Below, one piece after another: positions 1 to 5,227 of a stretch of 5,429 nt of DNA. The stretch covers positions 19,690 to 25,118 of the forward strand of contig NVSH01000016.1 in the NCBI GenBank assembly GCA_002401185.1, in the 5' to 3' direction. The position numbers and the translations under genes were made by a program. This DNA comes from Gammaproteobacteria bacterium. Lineage in GTDB: Bacteria > Pseudomonadota > Gammaproteobacteria > SZUA-229. Within the stretch, counting starts at the first letter, position 1. Every line of letters starts with the position of its first letter. The notes under the pieces are model-generated. The model ran no database searches. It was not told where the DNA came from and was given only the letters and a program-made list of their open reading frames with translations.

Positions 1-21
1 GCTGTTGGTACGGACACAGAA

Positions 22-300
22 ATGACACAATCCAGTATAGACGTTGGCACACTTCTGATGATTTTGCTCGGCGTTGCTATTATCGCTTTTATCGCCATCA
101 AAGTACTTGGTGGCAAAGGTAGTAGCGATGCGAACGGAAAAGCTTTTGCAGCTACTTGTGGACCAATGTGGGGTTCTTCTGTCAGCAGATTAGTACCTGC
201 TCAAATACCTTTTAACGATAATGTTCCACCTGCTGTAGAAAAAGCTTTCGCTGCGACGTGCGGACCAATGTGGAGCACAAACGTTACCAGGAATGCTTAA
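22..300 (+). CDS. Membrane-anchored protein with two CGPMW repeats (unknown family; may be 5'-partial)
   Basis: Unrecognised 92-residue protein from the ATG at 22. Residues 10-31 form one hydrophobic helix (TLLMILLGVAIIAFIAIKVL), preceded by a short uncharged-to-acidic N-terminus and followed by K32; by the positive-inside rule this slightly favours N-out/C-in. The rest is a hydrophilic tail holding two copies of K-A-F-A-A-T-C-G-P-M-W (residues 40-50 and 74-84), exactly 34 residues apart, joined by a Pro/Ser-rich linker. Each copy has one Cys, one Met and one Trp. The frame is open from base 1 (A-V-G-T-D-T-E before Met1) and no good Shine-Dalgarno precedes 22, so the true start could lie upstream. 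The stop TAA overlaps the next gene's ATG. I infer metal or thiol chemistry, or a modified-peptide precursor; neither is demonstrated. Confidence 0.6.
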   Translation: MTQSSIDVGTLLMILLGVAIIAFIAIKVLGGKGSSDANGKAFAATCGPMWGSSVSRLVPAQIPFNDNVPPAVEKAFAATCGPMWSTNVTRNA

Positions 301-434
301 TGTGGCGAGTCCCCGTTAGCAGAAACGATTTATCAAAACCTTTCGCTGCCAGTTGCGGGCCAATGTGGCGCACAACTGGCAGCACGAAGGCGAACATAAC
401 AGACTTCGTAGCGGCTAAATGCGCGCCAATGTGG
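139..434 (+). repeat. Four dispersed copies of the (K)AFAATCGPMW-coding repeat
   Basis: Copies lie at 139-171, 241-273, 336-368 and 402-434, each 33 bases. All four contain the identical nonamer CCAATGTGG encoding P-M-W, while the preceding codons vary synonymously (ACTTGTGGA, ACGTGCGGA, AGTTGCGGG), so the peptide rather than the DNA appears to be conserved. Start-to-start spacings are 102, 95 and 66 bases. The 95-base step is not a multiple of three and coincides with the reading-frame change between the two genes. Confidence 0.8.
289..302 (+). promoter_or_regulatory. Shine-Dalgarno plus TAATG translational coupling junction
   Basis: AGGAA at 289-293 sits six bases before ATG 300-302, and the last A of the upstream TAA stop (298-300) is the first base of that ATG. 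The combination of a well-spaced ribosome site and a stop/start overlap decides the start of the second CGPMW gene and implies coupled translation, in preference to longer in-frame starts inside the upstream gene. Confidence 0.6.
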
Positions 435-698
435 ACGCAGGCCAATGCAAAAACTAAACAAGAACAAGTCATCGCTTTACTTAAAAAGCACCGAAAACAA
501 GGTGAAACGCTACAGGATACCCTTAGCCGCCTTAAAAAGCCCAAACAACCAAAAGCAAACCGAGAACAACTAATCGTTTTGCTTAAACAGGCTCAAAAAC
601 AAGATGAGTCGCTTCAGGAAACGCTCGACCGCCTTAGAGTATCAAAACAACCACAGGAAACGGATGCCCAACTAATCATCCGCACGTGCCCGCCCTAA
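300..698 (+). CDS. Second CGPMW-repeat protein with 34-residue helical repeats (unknown family)
   Basis: Unrecognised soluble-looking protein of 132 residues. It continues the motif series of the upstream ORF: K-P-F-A-A-S-C-G-P-M-W at residues 13-23 and a divergent D-F-V-A-A-K-C-A-P-M-W at 35-45. From residue 53 it switches to a basic, Gln/Lys/Leu-rich region made of two 34-residue units (53-86 and 87-120), each reading roughly EQ-hydrophobic-I-x-LLK ... LQ-[DE]-TL-x-RL ... KQP, which predicts a helical hairpin or coiled coil. A third unit begins at 121 (DAQLI) but breaks off, ending in I-R-T-C-P-P. There is no signal peptide or membrane segment. The start at 300 is chosen for AGGAA six bases upstream and the TAATG overlap. 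An earlier in-frame ATG at 258 lies inside the upstream gene and lacks such a site. Function unknown; it probably acts with the anchored partner. Confidence 0.6.
   Translation: MWRVPVSRNDLSKPFAASCGPMWRTTGSTKANITDFVAAKCAPMWTQANAKTKQEQVIALLKKHRKQGETLQDTLSRLKKPKQPKANREQLIVLLKQAQKQDESLQETLDRLRVSKQPQETDAQLIIRTCPP
456..695 (+). repeat. 34-codon tandem repeat, two full units and a truncated third
   Basis: Unit 1 spans 456-557 and unit 2 spans 558-659, 102 bases each. The third starts at 660 and matches only briefly; the nonamer CAACTAATC at 567-575 recurs at 669-677, exactly 102 bases on. Protein consensus is EQ[VL]I-x-LLK followed by LQ-[DE]-TL-x-RL and KQP. Substitutions are spread through both units, suggesting an old duplication whose third copy has decayed or been cut off by the stop at 696-698. 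Confidence 0.7.
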
Positions 699-748
699 CC
701 GAAACCGTACGCCCGGCTTAACTCGATAAGCAGCTCTCAATAAACATC

Positions 749-778
749 AAAAAATCAGGACGTTGAACTAAACAACCC
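749..778 (-). terminator. Weak candidate rho-independent terminator for znuCB
   Basis: Read on the minus strand, a short stem GTTG/CAAC (776-773 with 765-762, loop of seven) has an outer GG/CC pair across a two-base bulge and is followed by TGA and a run of six T (754-749). The stem is short, so this is tentative. The remainder of the 109-base convergent gap 699-807 shows only another five-base hairpin (GCTTA/TAAGC at 716-731) with no T-tract, and no gene. Confidence 0.3.
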
Positions 779-807
779 AGCCATTCGTGCAACAGGCAGT
801 ATTTAAA

Positions 808-1599
808 TTAACACTTGCGAACACAGATTCGCGACACAAAAAACAGCAAGGAAGCAGCAACCACAATCGCAGGCCCTGCTGGGAAATCCCAGTTAAGCGA
901 AGCATACAACCCTATTACAACAGCCATTACCGCTATTAAAATCGAAACCAGCACCATCTGTTTGGGGGACTTCGAGTACAATCTTGCGGTTGCCGCAGGG
1001 ATGATCAACAAAGCAGTAATCAACAATATGCCAACCACTTTTAATGCCACTGCAATGACAAGCGCTAACAAGATCATAAACACAAAACGTATTTTTTCTA
1101 CAGCAATACCATCAACACGTGCCAGTTCTTCATTAACAGATATCGAAATCAAAGGCGATAGGATCTGACTGAAAACCAGCAAAATAAACGCCACGCTACC
1201 GTACATAAGAAGAAGATCAGACCGATCAACAGCGAGCAGATCACCGAACAGATAAGACATCAGATTAATATTAAAACCTTGCGCCTGAATAACCGATAAC
1301 ACAATCAAACCAAGGGCCAGGGCACTATGCGATAAAATACCTAATAAAGTATCTGTCGATAAGTCTCTTTGTTTTTCCAGCCAAAACAATACAGCCGCTA
1401 TAAACACACCCATTAAACCTACACCTGTCATCGGCAACTGTTCTGCAGCGATAGCTAACGCTACACCGAGCAATGCAGCATGTGCCAGAGTATCACCAAA
1501 ATAGGCCATACGCCGCCAGACCACAACACTGCCCAGGGGCCCTACCACTAGAGCAACAGCCACACCGGCTGCTAAAGCATAAACGATAAAATCATCCAT
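808..1599 (-). CDS. znuB: Zinc ABC transporter permease ZnuB
   Basis: Inner-membrane permease of the high-affinity Zn(II) importer, ABC-3 family, 263 residues (typical length). Highly hydrophobic with about eight membrane segments (roughly 4-28, 38-55, 57-74, 85-105, 127-149, 172-187, 188-205, 215-258 as the last pair). Family landmarks: GDTLAHA at 35-41, a D-T-L-L-G-I-L-S segment at 83-90, SYLFGDLL at 115-122, the cytoplasmic EELARVDGI loop at 157-165 that contacts the ATPase, KVVGILLI..LLIIPAATA at 187-205, and DFPAGPAIV at 238-246. A TTG at 1602 is three bases upstream, but ATG 1599 is preferred: AGGAAG (1612-1607) is seven bases away and the ATG overlaps the znuC stop as TGATG, so translation is probably coupled. 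Metal specificity is inferred from the partner genes; ABC-3 permeases also serve Mn or Fe. Confidence 0.93.
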   Translation of the reverse strand: MDDFIVYALAAGVAVALVVGPLGSVVVWRRMAYFGDTLAHAALLGVALAIAAEQLPMTGVGLMGVFIAAVLFWLEKQRDLSTDTLLGILSHSALALGLIVLSVIQAQGFNINLMSYLFGDLLAVDRSDLLLMYGSVAFILLVFSQILSPLISISVNEELARVDGIAVEKIRFVFMILLALVIAVALKVVGILLITALLIIPAATARLYSKSPKQMVLVSILIAVMAVVIGLYASLNWDFPAGPAIVVAASLLFFVSRICVRKC

Positions 1600-2402
1600 C
1601 AATGCACTTCCTTTTTATGATTACAGCCAGAGCTATGCTCAGATGTAATTACATCGCCATGAATGTCATGCTCGTGATCGTGCACATGCGAATATAAAGC
1701 CAGACCATCCAGCGCATCACCAAATAATTTTATGTATTCAGGATGCTCACTCACATCATCAGGATGACCGGTACAACAAACATGCGTATTCAAGCAAATT
1801 ACTCTATCGGTTTGCGCCATCACCAGATGCAGGTCATGAGACACCATCAAGATACCGCAGTCATGTTTATCGCGGACGCATCTTATAGTCTCGTATAATG
1901 CTTGCTGACCGATAATATCCATACCAGACGCCGGCTCGTCTAACACTAACAGTTGTGGTACTTTTAATAATGCTCGCGCCAATAACACCCGCTGCATTTC
2001 ACCGCCTGAAATGTTTTGCATCGGTGAATACATCAGATAACCACAGTCAACCTCATCTAACGTCTGCTCACATTGTTCAAGACTATACGAACTACTGACA
2101 TTCATAAAATCATAAACCCGAAGCGGCATAACGTCTGGCACGTATATCCGTTGCGGCACATAACCTATACGCAGATCATGTTTTCTTTCTACCTGACCCG
2201 AACTCGCTTTACTCAGACCGAGCAATATACGGATGAGACTGGTTTTGCCCGCGCCATTTGGACCAATCAATGTGATAATTTCCTTTGCCATTACCTGCAA
2301 ACTCACGTCGCTAAGTATGGTTTTACCACGCACAACAAAACCCACTTGTTGTGCTGCTAACAAGGGTTCCATCTCAGAATTTAGTTGGTCTATATCTGTC
2401 AT
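1599..2402 (-). CDS. znuC: Zinc ABC transporter ATP-binding protein ZnuC
   Basis: Cytoplasmic ATPase that powers ZnuB, 267 residues. All nucleotide-binding motifs are present in order: Walker A GPNGAGKTS at 47-55, Q-loop YVPQ with Q84, ABC signature ISGGEMQ at 131-137, Walker B LLVLDEP at 151-157 (D155, E156), and switch His H189 in VSHD. The segment CLNTHVCCTGHPDDV (203-217) is the usual ZnuC post-H-loop hairpin. The C-terminal tail (239-267) is His/Cys-rich: H239, H241, H243, H245 and H248 in an alternating HxHxHxH pattern, then H256, C260, H262, H267. It is a plausible zinc-binding or sensing tail, longer than the catalytic core needs. First gene of znuCB; its stop overlaps the znuB ATG. 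Start at ATG 2402 has only a weak GAG upstream. Confidence 0.95.
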   Translation of the reverse strand: MTDIDQLNSEMEPLLAAQQVGFVVRGKTILSDVSLQVMAKEIITLIGPNGAGKTSLIRILLGLSKASSGQVERKHDLRIGYVPQRIYVPDVMPLRVYDFMNVSSSYSLEQCEQTLDEVDCGYLMYSPMQNISGGEMQRVLLARALLKVPQLLVLDEPASGMDIIGQQALYETIRCVRDKHDCGILMVSHDLHLVMAQTDRVICLNTHVCCTGHPDDVSEHPEYIKLFGDALDGLALYSHVHDHEHDIHGDVITSEHSSGCNHKKEVH

Positions 2403-2411
2403 ATTTGCTCA

Positions 2412-2424
2412 ACACACTTTGTGT
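2412..2424. promoter_or_regulatory. Perfect 5+5 inverted repeat in the znuC leader
   Basis: ACACA-CTT-TGTGT is a perfect inverted repeat ending ten bases upstream of the znuC ATG. It lies in the predicted 5' leader, near the ribosome-binding region. It could be a small hairpin or a second operator half-site pair; its sequence is not Zur-like. Function unknown. Confidence 0.25.
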
Positions 2425-2437
2425 ATTATTCGAAATC

Positions 2438-2465
2438 TTGTATGAATGTTACATGGTAATATGAT
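2438..2465 (+). promoter_or_regulatory. Candidate sigma70 promoter for znuA
   Basis: -35 TTGTAT at 2438-2443 and -10 TATGAT at 2460-2465, spacer 16 bases. The Zur-like palindrome fills the spacer and overlaps the -10, the arrangement expected for repression. Predicted initiation near 2472 would leave a very short leader before the ATG at 2480. Confidence 0.35.
2446..2462. promoter_or_regulatory. Putative Zur operator in the znuC-znuA divergent gap
   Basis: ATGTTAC-ATG-GTAATAT is a 17-base palindrome with six of seven arm positions symmetric. It has the same arm spacing as the core of the enterobacterial Zur consensus (TGTTA-N5-TAACA), with one mismatch in the right arm (TAATA). Zur is the Fur-family zinc repressor that controls znuACB in gammaproteobacteria. 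A single site here would serve both divergent transcripts. The zur gene itself is not in the window. Confidence 0.65.
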
Positions 2466-2473
2466 CATTTCAA
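2446..2473 (-). promoter_or_regulatory. Candidate sigma70 promoter for znuCB
   Basis: On the minus strand, -35 TTGAAA (2473-2468) and -10 TAACAT (2451-2446) are 16 bases apart. The -35 matches TTGACA at five of six positions; the -10 is weaker. It overlaps the znuA promoter face to face, and the Zur-like palindrome covers its -10. Confidence 0.35.
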
Positions 2474-2479
2474 ACCACC

Positions 2480-3508
2480 ATGAATTTAAACGTAAAAGCG
2501 TCCTTGTCTACACTTGTTATTATGTACTCACTAATCATGTTATCTAAGCCACCAATCTTTTTCAGACGCACAGGTTGGGTTTTATTCGTCCTTCTTTATT
2601 TATTGTCTAGTAATACCTCGGCCAGCACTATCGTCACAACCATCAAACCACTCCATTCACTGGTCGCCCATATAACAGACGGCATCGATAATGCCGTTTT
2701 ACTTATGCGACATAATACATCACCTCATCACTACAACATGCGTCCATCTGAAAGACGTCTGCTGGCAGATGCACAGGTAATAATCTGGGTAGGACCGTCC
2801 ATGGAGTCCTATTTAACGAAAGTAATAAGGCAACAAAAAGCAACAACAAAAATCATTTCCGCCTTGCAGGCAAGTGACCTTAAATTACTCGATAAGCGAC
2901 ACGCTCACTCTCATGAATCACAACCAGATGCCACTTTTAAAAACCATTCAGATAACATTGACCCCCACCTCTGGCTGTCAACACATAATGCTGCAGCTAT
3001 CAGCAAGCATATTGCCAGGCAATTAATGATTTTAAACCCAGGCAAGTCCGAACAATACAATAAAAACCTTAATGGGTTACTCAATAAAATAGAACAAACA
3101 AAAAAGGCTATTCATTTGCAATTAACCGACAGTAATGCACCCTTTATTGCCTATCATGACGCGTTTCAGTATTTCGTCATAGAAAACCAGCTTAATCAAG
3201 TTGCTTCGGTTAGTTTCAGTGATGAAGCAAACGTTAGCCTGAAAAAAATACGCCAGATAAAAACTCGTATCGATACAGAGAACATCCAATGCCTGGTCTA
3301 TCAAGCCCCTAAACCAGCCATCATCAAAACACTGGCGGACAAAACCTCGATAAATGCCATAGAACTGGACCCACTTGGCGTGTACAGCAAAAATGATAAA
3401 AACACCTGGTTCGACATAATGCAAAATATGACGCAAAACTTTAATCGCTGTCTCTCCACACAGGGCAACAAACCAGATAACAGAAACATTACATCACGAA
3501 TAGATTAA
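2480..3508 (+). CDS. znuA: Periplasmic zinc-binding protein ZnuA
   Basis: Solute-binding protein (cluster A-I/TroA fold) that hands Zn(II) to ZnuB. Residues after about 48 match mature ZnuA: TTIKPLHSLVAHIT (53-66), SPHHYNMRPSE (81-91), IIWVGPSMES (101-110), DPHLWLS (161-167), AYHDAFQYF (224-232) and LDPLG (296-300). Likely zinc ligands are H83, H163 and H226. C271 and C324 correspond to the C-terminal disulfide of gamma-type ZnuA. The His-rich loop (about 138-160: H141, H143, H145, H156) is short. The glutamate next to the first ligand in E. coli is Pro82 here. The signal peptide needs the RRTG-hydrophobic-SNTSA stretch at 29-48, so Met20 (2537) or Met15 (2522) would give a more ordinary signal peptide than Met1. 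None has a clear Shine-Dalgarno, so the start is uncertain. Divergent from znuCB, sharing the putative Zur site. Confidence 0.92.
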   Translation: MNLNVKASLSTLVIMYSLIMLSKPPIFFRRTGWVLFVLLYLLSSNTSASTIVTTIKPLHSLVAHITDGIDNAVLLMRHNTSPHHYNMRPSERRLLADAQVIIWVGPSMESYLTKVIRQQKATTKIISALQASDLKLLDKRHAHSHESQPDATFKNHSDNIDPHLWLSTHNAAAISKHIARQLMILNPGKSEQYNKNLNGLLNKIEQTKKAIHLQLTDSNAPFIAYHDAFQYFVIENQLNQVASVSFSDEANVSLKKIRQIKTRIDTENIQCLVYQAPKPAIIKTLADKTSINAIELDPLGVYSKNDKNTWFDIMQNMTQNFNRCLSTQGNKPDNRNITSRID

Positions 3509-3563
3509 ACCCGAACTATACTGTTCGTATACAAGGTAACACTATTTAAAACATAACGTTAAC

Positions 3564-3608
3564 CTAGGGAGCCTCTGATTAAGTCTGAGTTGAACAGAGG
3601 CTCCCTAG
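3564..3608. repeat. Perfect 14-bp inverted repeat hairpin; possible mini-IS/MITE relic flanked by CTAG
   Basis: CTAGGGAGCCTCTG (3564-3577) and its exact complement CAGAGGCTCCCTAG (3595-3608) enclose 17 bases. Inside the loop, TTAA (3579-3582) can pair further with TTGA (3590-3593) after one A-A mismatch, giving about 18 pairs in RNA. It can also be read as a 37-base element with 10-base ends GGAGCCTCTG flanked by direct CTAG copies, the kind of 4-bp target used by some IS5-family elements. No T-tract follows, so it is not a canonical terminator. It sits between znuA and yjbQ, three bases before the yjbQ Shine-Dalgarno. The rest of 3509-3563 shows no gene. Confidence 0.75.
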
Positions 3609-3611
3609 CTC

Positions 3612-3616
3612 AAGGA
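3612..3616 (+). promoter_or_regulatory. Ribosome binding site of yjbQ
   Basis: AAGGA lies ten bases before ATG 3627 and directly after the hairpin at 3564-3608, so in mRNA a strong stem-loop would abut an exposed ribosome site. No convincing sigma70 promoter is visible in 3509-3563. Confidence 0.5.
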
Positions 3617-3626
3617 TCCAGCCAAC

Positions 3627-4043
3627 ATGTTATACCAACAAAAATTACGCTTTTCGACTACCGGACGCGGCACCTATAACATTACTAAACAGGTAGCTGA
3701 AGTCATCGAAAAATCCAGGATCACATCCGGCATATGCCACTTATTCATACAACATACAAGTGCTTCTTTAATACTCTGCGAAAATGCAGACAGGACGGTG
3801 CGAGAAGATCTGGACAATTATATGGCTAAACTGGTTAAAGACGGCGACAGCATGTACCAACACAATGACGAAGGCTCTGATGACATGGCGGCACATATAC
3901 GAACCATTTTAACGCAAGGCTCGATGTCCCTTCCTATTCACAAAGGCAAGTGCGACCTAGGATTATGGCAAGGAATATTTATGTGGGAACACCGCACCAA
4001 TTCACACAAACGCAACATCGCGGTCACCATAATGGGCGAATAA
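3627..4043 (+). CDS. yjbQ: YjbQ family protein (UPF0047), secondary thiamine-phosphate synthase-like enzyme
   Basis: Full-length 138-residue single-domain UPF0047 protein. Conserved features: HTSASL at 43-48; N53-A-D with D61 and D63 in the following acidic segment; the signature Q78-H-N-D-E-G-S-D-D-M-A-A-H90 containing the likely metal-binding histidines H79 and H90; LP-I-H-K-G-K-C-D-LGLWQ at 102-115; and W120-E-H-R123 with a C-terminal R-N-I-A-V-T-I-M-G-E strand. From knowledge of the family, it forms a small trimeric beta-fold, and E. coli YjbQ has weak thiamine-phosphate synthase activity that can rescue a thiE defect; the physiological role is unsettled. Convergent with hprA across a 19-base gap with no terminator. 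Confidence 0.92.
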   Translation: MLYQQKLRFSTTGRGTYNITKQVAEVIEKSRITSGICHLFIQHTSASLILCENADRTVREDLDNYMAKLVKDGDSMYQHNDEGSDDMAAHIRTILTQGSMSLPIHKGKCDLGLWQGIFMWEHRTNSHKRNIAVTIMGE

Positions 4044-4062
4044 ACATGATTGGTAACCTTAA

Positions 4063-5043
4063 TTAAACGACATTCCGTGGTGTTCCTCGTTGATACGCCT
4101 GTATATTTTTTGTTATTTCATTCACAAGTCTCTGACGTGATTCACGGCTTGCCCATGCAATATGTGGTGTAATAATCAGATTATCTGAACATAAATTAAT
4201 GAGTGGATTAGTTAAGGAAGGCGGCTCTTCTTGCAGCACGTCCAGTCCCGCACCACCAATCTGATGGTTTTTTACCGCGTGCAACAAAGCCGCCTCGTCA
4301 ACCAGTCCGCCTCGTGCGGTATTAATTAAGATAGCGTCCGATTTCATCATCGCAAGCGATTGTGCATTTATCAGGTGATGATTGTCTTCACTCAACGGAC
4401 AATGCAGGGTCACCACATCCGCTGTCGCTAATAATAAATTTAAATCGATTCGAGGTTCACGATTAACCGATTTACCTACGGTCTTATAACTGTGAGCGAC
4501 CAACACCTTCATGCCAAAACACTCCGCTATCTTTGCTACCGCCCTGCCTAATTCACCATAGCCGATAATACCGATGGATTTACCTTCAAGGTCACTAAAT
4601 GATCGTCCAAAATAACAAAAAAAATCACTACGCGACCAATTACCAGTTGCCACTGATTCTTTATAAGGCAACAGATTTCTACTAAGAGCAAGAACCAGTG
4701 TAAATACATGTTGCGCCACAGAAGCAGTAGCATACGCACGAACATTGCATACCGTAACGGAAAACTGCTTTGCCACAGCCACATCAACCTGATCATAACC
4801 CGTCGCGGCTACACAAATTAACTTAAGTTTCTTGCTGTTGACGATGGCTTGCTGATTAATCTCCACCTTATTAGTAACAATAATCTCGGCATTTTGTATG
4901 CAGCGTTGAACATCGTTGTCGTCAACATTATCAAACCATTGCCACCTGGCAATCGCATTCAACGATTGAAAGCCAAGATCCTCAGGTAACAAAGACGCCT
5001 TATCTAAAAAAACAGCGCGTGGTTTACTGGCTAACTCACTCAA
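4063..5043 (-). CDS. hprA: D-2-hydroxyacid dehydrogenase, glycerate dehydrogenase/hydroxypyruvate reductase type
   Basis: 326-residue D-isomer 2-hydroxyacid dehydrogenase resembling proteobacterial HprA (interconverts hydroxypyruvate and D-glycerate, also reduces glyoxylate). N-terminal catalytic half: VFLDKASL (11-18), VTNKV (56-60), VAATGYDQVD (78-87). Rossmann half: GIIGYGELG (158-166). Catalytic residues: R244 in NTARGGLVDE, E273 in the DVLQEEPP segment and H294 in TPHIAWASR. The position after the second beta strand, usually Asp in NAD-specific enzymes, reads V-A-H-S-Y-K (H184), so NADPH use is possible. The start is TTG 5043: an in-frame TAA at 5053-5055, which is also the rubredoxin stop, leaves no room upstream, and the protein length fits. 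Gap to rubredoxin is nine bases, so probably one operon. The exact substrate cannot be fixed by sequence. Confidence 0.88.
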   Translation of the reverse strand: MSELASKPRAVFLDKASLLPEDLGFQSLNAIARWQWFDNVDDNDVQRCIQNAEIIVTNKVEINQQAIVNSKKLKLICVAATGYDQVDVAVAKQFSVTVCNVRAYATASVAQHVFTLVLALSRNLLPYKESVATGNWSRSDFFCYFGRSFSDLEGKSIGIIGYGELGRAVAKIAECFGMKVLVAHSYKTVGKSVNREPRIDLNLLLATADVVTLHCPLSEDNHHLINAQSLAMMKSDAILINTARGGLVDEAALLHAVKNHQIGGAGLDVLQEEPPSLTNPLINLCSDNLIITPHIAWASRESRQRLVNEITKNIQAYQRGTPRNVV

Positions 5044-5052
5044 GAGATCGGC

Positions 5053-5223
5053 TTAAATTTCAAGCATCTCAAAATCTGACTTGCTCGCACCACAATCAGG
5101 GCATTCCCAATCATCAGGCACATCTTCCCAACGTGTCCCTGGTGCAAGACCATGTTCTTCATCACCTTTTTCTTCATCGTACATATAACCGCACACGATG
5201 CAGGTCAAAACCTTATATGACAT
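5053..5223 (-). CDS. rubA: Rubredoxin
   Basis: Small cytoplasmic one-iron electron carrier of 56 residues, the usual length. Two knuckles bind Fe(III/II) with four Cys: C8-I-V-C11-G-Y and C41-P-D-C44-G-A. Core aromatics are typical (Y13, Y15, W32, W39), as are the acidic loop and the P-G-T-R-W-E-D-V-P motif at 28-36. The start is ATG 5223 because GGAGGT (5233-5228) is four bases away; a longer reading from TTG 5247 would add eight unconserved residues and include this ribosome site. It is the first gene of a likely rubredoxin-hprA transcript. The redox partner is not in the window, so whether it serves alkane oxidation, oxidative stress or another reductase is unknown. Confidence 0.96.
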   Translation of the reverse strand: MSYKVLTCIVCGYMYDEEKGDEEHGLAPGTRWEDVPDDWECPDCGASKSDFEMLEI

Positions 5224-5227
5224 ACTT

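Noticed and set aside
139..434. CRISPR array or simple tandem DNA repeat
   Set aside because: Spacings are irregular (102, 95, 66) and the DNA varies synonymously; the conservation is at protein level.
284..544. Minus-strand ORF opposite the CGPMW genes
   Set aside because: It is the antisense reading of the repeats, begins in no recognisable ribosome context and resembles no protein; the + strand frames carry conserved peptide repeats with synonymous drift.
22..698. Methanobactin or bufferin precursor
   Set aside because: The CGPMW motif does not match the Cys patterns I know for those precursors, and no modifying enzyme is in the window, so the name is not supported.
815..1168. Plus-strand ORF inside znuB
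   Set aside because: Antisense shadow of a clearly conserved permease; no domain.
2073..2445. Two plus-strand ORFs opposite znuC
   Set aside because: Antisense shadows of the ZnuC Walker A and N-terminal region; no coding features of their own.
3122..3489. Two minus-strand ORFs inside znuA
   Set aside because: Antisense to conserved ZnuA motifs (metal ligand H226, LDPLG); no ribosome site or domain.
3564..3608. Rho-independent terminator of znuA
   Set aside because: The stem is strong but is followed by CTCAAGG, with no T-tract on either strand.
4044..4062. Terminator between yjbQ and hprA
   Set aside because: Only short palindromes (GGTAACC, TTAATTAA) in a 19-base gap; no stem with a T-run.
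4548..4796. Minus-strand ORF in another frame within hprA
   Set aside because: Out-of-frame shadow over the conserved dehydrogenase core.
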